NCBI GenBank assembly: GCA_964540655.1
Contig: CAZINR010000048.1
Span: forward strand, 1-10,129
Length of the DNA stretch: 10,129 bases
Direction: 5' to 3'
Source: CAZQBY01 sp964540655
GTDB taxonomy: Archaea > Altiarchaeota > Altiarchaeia > JAFGQM01
Part shown: positions 6,316-10,129 of the stretch, piece by piece
Numbering within the stretch: the stretch's first letter is position 1
Layout of the letters: each line of letters begins with the position of its first letter
Notes under the pieces: model-generated
The model's database searches: none
What the model was told of the DNA's origin: nothing
The model's input: the letters and a program-made list of their open reading frames with translations, nothing else
Translations under genes and position numbers: made by a program

Positions 6316-6325
6316 TATTTTAAAT
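6316..6325. promoter_or_regulatory. Shared near-palindromic TATA box for msrA and the DUF333/Kazal gene
   Basis: TATTTTAAAT is centred in the 50-bp spacer, about 26 bp from ATG 6295 on the minus strand and 25 bp from ATG 6346 on the plus strand. Both distances match the archaeal TATA-to-start spacing, so both genes would be leaderless. An AT-rich tract at 6329-6342 is too close to ATG 6346 to serve as its TATA box. Confidence 0.5.
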
Positions 6326-6345
6326 CCTATTTTAATAATATAACC

Positions 6346-7278
6346 ATGAACATCAAAACCCTTGCCGTCTTGGTGGCGGCCCTCGTGATAGCGTTTGCTG
6401 CGATAATAGTATTGGACAATCTGCGCTCTACTATGCCGGGCGAGCCCCCGACCGGGCCGCCGACACCCCCGGGCGAGCCTCCGGGAACCGGTCTCCCGAA
6501 CCCCGCATCCGTCTACTGCGAGGAGCAGGGTGGGATAGTAGAGATGGTCGAGACCCCCTCCGGCACGGCCGGGTACTGCAGGCTATCCGAAGACGTCTCA
6601 TGCGAGGAATGGGACTTCTTCCGGAGCGAAGGAAAGAACTGTACGCCTGTCGAGGGAAGTCCGAGGACTTATGTCTCCAGGGACCCCGAAGAGTGCGAGA
6701 CAGTCAGGTTCGTATGCGGCATCGGGTCTTTGCCCTTCTCTGATGAGACCGGCTGCGGCTGCGAGGCGGTGAGCATCAGCGATTTCAGCACCTGCGTTGC
6801 TGCGGGATACCCGGTCATGGAGAGCTATCCAAGGCAGTGCAGGCTCCCCAACGGGACCACCTATGTCGAGGATATAGGCCAGTGCAGCACCGACGCCGAC
6901 TGCGCCGAAGGCGAGTTCTGCGACAAGGAGGATTGCGACGGGCTGGGCATCTGCTCCGAGATGCCCGAGATATGCACCATGGAATACGCGCCGGTCTGCG
7001 GATGCGACGGAGAGACCTACAGCAACGACTGCCAAAGAAGGGCCTCCGGCGTCTCCAAGGCGCACGATGGGGAATGCGAGGAAGAGAAGAATCCCTGCCA
7101 GCCGGAGGACAGAGAGGTCGACGCCTGCATCGAGCTATACGACCCTGTCTGCGGTTGGTTCAACGAGAGTGTTCAGTGCCTGACTTACCCGTGCGCGGAC
7201 ACATACTCAAACCAGTGCTTCGCCTGCATGGACGAGAAGGTCGCTTACTGGACACGGGGCGAGTGTCCGGAGGAATGA
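6346..7278 (+). CDS. Secreted/anchored protein with DUF333-like and Kazal-type domains
   Basis: 310 residues from ATG 6346. An upstream in-frame start at 6175 would run through msrA and was rejected. Residues 1-23 form a signal peptide or N-terminal anchor, followed by a Pro/Gly-rich spacer at 31-51. NPASVYCEEQGG at 52-63 to CEEWDFF at 86-92 is a DUF333-like domain. TYVSRDPEECETVRFVCG at 108-125 with DETGCGCE is a further Cys module. Residues 146-175, with CVAAGYPVMESYPRQC, form a motif frequent in small secreted archaeal and candidate-phylum proteins. CSTDADCAEGEFC begins at 180. CTMEYAPVCGCDGETYSNDC at 210-229 is a Kazal-type inhibitor core ending at C244, and CIELYDPVCG to GEC at 261-307 is a second, divergent Kazal-like unit. 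It probably acts outside the cell, perhaps protecting against proteases (inference). It ends 10 bp from the convergent PhoU-like gene. Confidence 0.88.
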   Translation: MNIKTLAVLVAALVIAFAAIIVLDNLRSTMPGEPPTGPPTPPGEPPGTGLPNPASVYCEEQGGIVEMVETPSGTAGYCRLSEDVSCEEWDFFRSEGKNCTPVEGSPRTYVSRDPEECETVRFVCGIGSLPFSDETGCGCEAVSISDFSTCVAAGYPVMESYPRQCRLPNGTTYVEDIGQCSTDADCAEGEFCDKEDCDGLGICSEMPEICTMEYAPVCGCDGETYSNDCQRRASGVSKAHDGECEEEKNPCQPEDREVDACIELYDPVCGWFNESVQCLTYPCADTYSNQCFACMDEKVAYWTRGECPEE

Positions 7279-7288
7279 GGAGAATTTC

Positions 7289-8275
7289 TTATTCGTCCTT
7301 GACCCCGTAGTTCAGGACCAGCTCGGAGATGTCGGCAGAGTACTCGCCGGCCCTCCTGGTGCTCTCAAGTATCCGGGCGGCGGCCACCCTGACCGCGCCC
7401 CTCTTCTTGGAGGCGTCCTTTAGCGCCTTGGTGTAGAGGCTCGCGAGTCTGCCCACCGAGTCTATGTTCTCGTTTGCCATAGCCATGTCCCTTTTGACCC
7501 AGGAGTCTACGCACCTCTTGAACATACCAAGCGCGAGCCCGCTCGCTGCCTCTATGTCCCTTTTTAGCTTGTCACCCTCTATAGCCGCGGCGCTCTTGGC
7601 GATTATGACCGCATGGTCGCCTATCCGCTCGATTATCCTGCTTATTAAGAAATAGAAGGTCGCATCGTCCTGCTCCAGCCCCATCTTGGTCAGCCACACG
7701 GCCTTGTGGGATACTATGTTGTACTGCCTGGACACCAGCCAGTAGAGGCGATCCAACTCGTCGTCCCTCTTCAAGACCTCTTCGGCAAGGCCCTGATCGG
7801 ACATCGCCAGCACGGCGTCCTCGTGCATCGACCTCGCAAGGAAGTACATCCTCTTTATGGTCTTCTCAAAGGGCATCTCGGACGGATTCAGCAGGTCTTT
7901 TATCACCATCCTCTTCTCCCCCTCCTCTATGACCTCCGGGCCTATCGAATCCTGCGAGAACCTGTTTATTGCGTCCCTGGTCCTGGCGTCTATCCTATCT
8001 TTGCTCACTAGCTCGATTGTAGTGTAACCCATGATGTAGCAGCTGACAAGTATGCGGAAGAGGTGCTCCGGCCCGGCGATGGAGTCCAGTCCTATGGTCT
8101 TTTTCTCCCCGGACTCTTCCCATTCGGTCTTGGGGGTCACCAGCAGCGTGCCGTCCGGCCGGGTCACTATGCCCACTCGACTGTTCTTCTTTATTTCCTG
8201 CGCATTGACCCACTGCTTGGGAAGGGTGACTATGTAAGAAGCGCCCCCCGTGCTCTGTACTTTCCGGACCTCCAC
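7289..8275 (-). CDS. AbrB-PhoU domain protein, phosphate uptake regulator family
   Basis: 328-residue archaeal fusion of an AbrB/SpoVT-like DNA-binding swapped-hairpin domain and a PhoU helical domain. Residues 1-50, MEVRKVQSTGGASYIVTLPK onward, are the AbrB part. Residues from about 68 to 322 are all-helical with two PhoU-like bundles: RDDELDRLYWL at 170-180, the metal-site type element RIIERIGDHAVIIA at 213-226, and ESTRRAGEYSADISELVLN at 304-322. Family members are thought to control phosphate transport or sense phosphate. No pst or pit transporter is in the window, so the target is unknown. The start codon is GTG at 8275, chosen because the protein then begins exactly like its relatives (MExRKVQ); a TATA box about 29 bp upstream predicts a near-leaderless transcript. 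Convergent with the DUF333/Kazal gene. Confidence 0.92.
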   Translation of the reverse strand: MEVRKVQSTGGASYIVTLPKQWVNAQEIKKNSRVGIVTRPDGTLLVTPKTEWEESGEKKTIGLDSIAGPEHLFRILVSCYIMGYTTIELVSKDRIDARTRDAINRFSQDSIGPEVIEEGEKRMVIKDLLNPSEMPFEKTIKRMYFLARSMHEDAVLAMSDQGLAEEVLKRDDELDRLYWLVSRQYNIVSHKAVWLTKMGLEQDDATFYFLISRIIERIGDHAVIIAKSAAAIEGDKLKRDIEAASGLALGMFKRCVDSWVKRDMAMANENIDSVGRLASLYTKALKDASKKRGAVRVAAARILESTRRAGEYSADISELVLNYGVKDE

Positions 8276-8299
8276 TCTGGATTACTATATATAAGATAG

Positions 8300-8309
8300 T
8301 ATATAAATA
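8300..8309. promoter_or_regulatory. TATA box upstream of the PhoU-like gene, possibly bidirectional
   Basis: TATATAAATA on the plus strand is centred about 29 bp before GTG 8275 on the minus strand. On the plus strand it would start transcription near 8331, giving a leader of about 49 nt before the small ORF at 8380. Other TATA-like words nearby (8286-8295 and 8335-8342) make the exact use uncertain. Confidence 0.45.
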
Positions 8310-8368
8310 CCATATACATATTCTATGTGGGAAAGCTATATGTCTGGCCCCCGATAATACTTCCCAAT

Positions 8369-8375
8369 GGAGGTG
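8369..8375 (+). promoter_or_regulatory. Strong Shine-Dalgarno (GGAGGTG)
   Basis: GGAGGTG lies 4 nt before ATG 8380. It is the best Shine-Dalgarno in the window and the main reason to think a peptide is translated here. It also forms codons 1-3 of the overlapping ORF that begins with ATG at 8367. Confidence 0.5.
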
Positions 8376-8379
8376 CGAA

Positions 8380-8463
8380 ATGAACAGAAAAGAGCTCGAC
8401 GCTTGGTTCGAGCAGTACGACCCGTCAGACGTCTACAGGGACGTGAACGACAGGTACAAGTGA
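8380..8463 (+). CDS. Possible 27-residue small protein or truncated gene start
   Basis: ATG 8380 to TGA 8461-8463. The peptide begins MNRKELDAWFEQYDPSDVYR and ends NDRYK. It is acidic, looks protein-like, and has G or C at most third positions, as in the true genes here. A strong Shine-Dalgarno precedes it. I do not recognise a family. A shift of -1 at the stop would join it to a 38-codon GC3-rich continuation in the frame of the ORF that starts at 8367 (including SYSINDLLEAVLGG), which ends at TGA 8574-8576. It may therefore be a genuine micro-ORF, the start of a frameshifted gene, or a sequencing-error product. Confidence 0.35.
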   Translation: MNRKELDAWFEQYDPSDVYRDVNDRYK

Positions 8464-8716
8464 GCGGGTCAGCTCGCTCCTATTCAATCAACGACCTGCT
8501 CGAGGCTGTGCTGGGCGGGCCGGGCAACGGGGACGGTGCAGGGGCGGCCTTCAATGAGGGGGGCCTTCGCGGATGATAGAATTCCAGAGCAAGTTCGAGC
8601 GCCGAGGTTCTACTTGTGCGGGGTTCCGGCGACAGGGCCCCCCTCATTTTCCCTTGCCTTGTATTAATCAAGATTTTTATGCATTGATGGAGACAGAAAA
8701 CCTACAAAAGGGCTAA
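8464..8716 (+). other. Stretch with overlapping small ORFs and no confident gene
   Basis: Two small frames cover this stretch. One is open to TGA 8574-8576 (encoding SYSINDLLEAVLGGPGNGDG). The next starts at ATG 8573 in an ATGA overlap with that stop and runs 47 codons to 8716 (beginning MIEFQSKFERRG). Neither has a recognisable domain, and the second crosses a long inverted repeat. The stretch could be a decayed gene, a chain of coupled micro-ORFs, or an untranslated RNA. I found no tRNA, SRP RNA or RNase P signature in it. Confidence 0.3.
8553..8648. repeat. 13-bp perfect inverted repeat with 70-nt loop
   Basis: AATGAGGGGGGCC at 8553-8565 is the exact reverse complement of GGCCCCCCTCATT at 8636-8648. 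The loop can form inner pairs, for example CGCCG at 8600-8604 with CGGCG at 8627-8631, or CAAGT at 8590-8594 with ACTTG at 8612-8616. A T-rich stretch follows (8647-8650, and 8673-8678). Such a stem could belong to a structured RNA, a terminator, or a small mobile element remnant. Confidence 0.6.
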
Positions 8717-8717
8717 A

Positions 8718-8728
8718 CTTTTTATAGG
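8718..8728 (+). promoter_or_regulatory. TATA box of the beta-helix protein gene
   Basis: CTTTTTATAGG predicts a transcription start near 8749, leaving a leader of about 60 nt before ATG 8810, longer than for most genes here. The leader contains the self-complementary GGCCCGGGCC at 8755-8764 and a GGAGG at 8776-8780 that is too far from the ATG to act as its Shine-Dalgarno. Confidence 0.45.
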
Positions 8729-8809
8729 AGAAGGTTGTAAGATTAAACTTTCCTGGCCCGGGCCGATGCTTGGGCGGAGGACAAAATTCAAAAACCAATT
8801 CTCAAAAAA

Positions 8810-10129
8810 ATGGATGCAAGAAAGGCATTTGGTGTTTTGGCCTGTCTTATGATGGCCATAGCAATGAGCGGCATCGCTGCCGCCGTAACGAATTTTTCGG
8901 GCTGCAAGGTGATAGACAGCCCGGGAGAGTACCATCTGATAAGCGACATAATTGACTCTTCAACGAGCAAGTGCATCGAAATCAAGTCCGACGACGTGAT
9001 ACTCGACTGCCTGGGTCATACGGTCGACAGCAACTGGGCCGGTGACTACGGCATCCAGGGCTATCACTACTCTGATATCACCGTCAGAAACTGCACCCTC
9101 TCAAACTGGGATTATGCTGGCGTGTGGTTCCGTGATGGCGAGAACATCACCCTTAAGAACCTGGTTCTCGAAGACAACCAATATGGATCGATGTTCTATT
9201 ACGTTTCTGACAGCTCAGTGTCTGATGTCACAGTGACTCAAAGCGAACTTGACGGGCTGTACTTCTGGGAGACCAACGACACGGTGCTCCAGGACATCGA
9301 GGCCCACAATAACAACGACTACAACATAAGGTTCACACAGTACTCATATCGCAATAGCTTGTCGAATGTCGACTCTCACGATGCCGGCCCCGGACAGGCT
9401 TTGAAACTGGATCATGCCTTCGAGACACAGATTAGCGATTCCAGTTTCACGGACAGCAAGTACGGCATATACGTCTACTTCTCAGACGACAACACCTTCG
9501 ATAACATAGTCGTCGACGGCAATGAGAGGGACGGTGTACTGATGAATAATGCGAACGGGAACGTCTTCAGGAACTCGCAGATAAGCAATAGCGGAAGCGG
9601 ATATTACGCCCTTTACATACAGCAATCTGTGGGAGAGAACTCTCCTAACCACTTCTACAACAACCTCTTCAACAACACCGATAATTTCTACCACGCGTTC
9701 GTGACGGTATACGAGAACAACTACAACACGACCCGGACGAGCGGGGAGAACATAGTGGGCGGTGACGAGATAGGGGGCAATTATTGGGCGACGCCTGCTG
9801 GCGACGGATATTCGCAGACTTGCAACGACACCGATAACGACGGCTTCTGCGACAATGCCTACGACCTCAAGGACGGCAAGCATGTGGATTACCTTCCCTA
9901 TAGCGGGGTAGGAGGTCCCACCTGCACCGACGCCGACGCCGATGGATACTACGCCGAGGGCGGAGAATGCGGGCCCGCCGACTGCGACGACTCGGACGAG
10001 AACGTCTATCCGGGAGCCGCGGAGATATGCAACGGCGTGGACGATGACTGCAACAACCAGACGGACGACGGCTGCTGCGCTGACGTCTATGTAGACGCCA
10101 GCTGGTGGACTATGGATGACGCGAGCGGC
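8810..10129 (+). CDS. Secreted NosD-like parallel beta-helix protein with MopE-type module (3' end beyond window)
   Basis: The frame is open from ATG 8810 through the right edge, 440 residues with no stop. Residues 1-25 are a signal peptide (ACLMMAIAMSGIAAA). Residues 31-75 (GCKVIDSPGEYHLI, then CIEI and VILDCLGHTVD) match the opening of archaeal beta-helix surface proteins. From about 80 to 310 there are Asn/Asp-rich right-handed parallel beta-helix rungs such as NITLKNLVLEDN and NVFRNSQISNSG. Residues 313-364 (ENIVGGDEIGGNYW, then CNDTDNDGFCD and DYLPY) form the usual NosD-like end piece. Residues 372-422 (CTDADADGYY, CGPADCDDSDENVYPGA, EICNGVDDDCNNQTDDGC) are a MopE-type Asp/Cys motif, thought to bind metal. 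A new segment starts with DVYVDASWWTMDD. It is likely a large cell-surface or S-layer-associated protein that binds glycans or neighbouring cells (inference). Confidence 0.9.
   Translation, partial: MDARKAFGVLACLMMAIAMSGIAAAVTNFSGCKVIDSPGEYHLISDIIDSSTSKCIEIKSDDVILDCLGHTVDSNWAGDYGIQGYHYSDITVRNCTLSNWDYAGVWFRDGENITLKNLVLEDNQYGSMFYYVSDSSVSDVTVTQSELDGLYFWETNDTVLQDIEAHNNNDYNIRFTQYSYRNSLSNVDSHDAGPGQALKLDHAFETQISDSSFTDSKYGIYVYFSDDNTFDNIVVDGNERDGVLMNNANGNVFRNSQISNSGSGYYALYIQQSVGENSPNHFYNNLFNNTDNFYHAFVTVYENNYNTTRTSGENIVGGDEIGGNYWATPAGDGYSQTCNDTDNDGFCDNAYDLKDGKHVDYLPYSGVGGPTCTDADADGYYAEGGECGPADCDDSDENVYPGAAEICNGVDDDCNNQTDDGCCADVYVDASWWTMDDASG

Noticed and set aside
6175..6345. 57-residue N-terminal extension of the DUF333/Kazal protein
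   Set aside because: It runs through the msrA gene on the other strand and the promoter. ATG 6346 begins directly with a signal peptide.
6598..7065. 155-codon minus-strand frame
   Set aside because: It is antisense to the Cys-rich domains of the DUF333/Kazal gene, whose conserved cysteines leave no doubt about the coding strand.
8480..8671. 63-codon minus-strand frame starting at TTG
   Set aside because: It has a weak start codon, a Pro/Ser/Arg low-complexity translation and no signal upstream. It overlaps the inverted repeat.
8461..8720. Possible tRNA, SRP RNA or RNase P RNA
   Set aside because: No T-arm consensus (GTTCRANNC in a proper 5-bp stem), SRP helix-8 motif or RNase P conserved blocks were found; an isolated ACAGAAA near 8692 is not enough.
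9482..9883. 133-codon minus-strand frame
   Set aside because: It is a shadow of the beta-helix gene with a Val-rich translation that mirrors the Asn/Asp codons of the real gene.
1..10129. CRISPR array, insertion sequence or prophage module
   Set aside because: There are no regularly spaced direct repeats, no transposase or integrase frames and no phage structural genes. The repeats seen are protein-motif repeats, a short promoter-region pair and one inverted repeat.

Overview
The window looks like a scaffold from an uncultivated archaeon, plausibly of the DPANN type (inferred from gene content and style; no rRNA or other marker gene is present). The archaeal signs are promoters with a TATA-like box about 25-30 bases before the start codon (leaderless transcripts), heavy use of AGG and ATA codons, an AbrB-PhoU regulator, a type-4-like uracil-DNA glycosylase, a DUF2769 protein, separately encoded NHEJ ligase and polymerase, and small secreted Cys-rich proteins. 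A run of 10 N marks an assembly gap.

Region 1 (1-2765, minus strand) is a tight, apparently co-transcribed DNA-repair operon. In order of transcription it holds a DUF2769 Cys-rich protein, a 44-residue small protein, a UDG-superfamily glycosylase, a LigD-type ATP-dependent DNA ligase, and a LigD-type polymerase/primase that runs off the left edge. Junctions are 21 nt, an 8-nt overlap, a 26-nt overlap and 1 nt. Divergent from it (2848-3732, plus) is UvsE, a UV-damage endonuclease. The block therefore joins uracil excision, UV-lesion incision, gap filling and end joining. No Ku gene is visible; it could lie beyond position 1.

Region 2 (3722-4179, minus) is a TspO-family membrane protein interrupted by the assembly gap; its end overlaps the end of uvsE by 11 bp.

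Region 3 (4226-7278) holds envelope and stress functions: a 518-residue membrane-anchored protein extremely rich in Cys and Asp (66 Cys), MsrA (methionine sulfoxide reductase), and a divergent secreted or anchored protein with DUF333 and Kazal-like domains. A single AT-rich box lies midway between the last two.

Region 4 (7289-8275, minus) is an AbrB-PhoU regulator. Upstream of it is a 534-bp stretch with no confident gene. That stretch holds a strong Shine-Dalgarno followed by a 27-residue ORF, overlapping GC3-rich small ORFs, and a 13-bp perfect inverted repeat.

Region 5 (8810-10129, plus) is the first 440 residues of a secreted NosD-like parallel beta-helix protein with a MopE-type Cys/Asp module, cut by the right edge.

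The best candidates for something undescribed are the repair operon with its two small leading proteins and its atypical glycosylase, and the Cys/Asp-rich surface protein beside MsrA.
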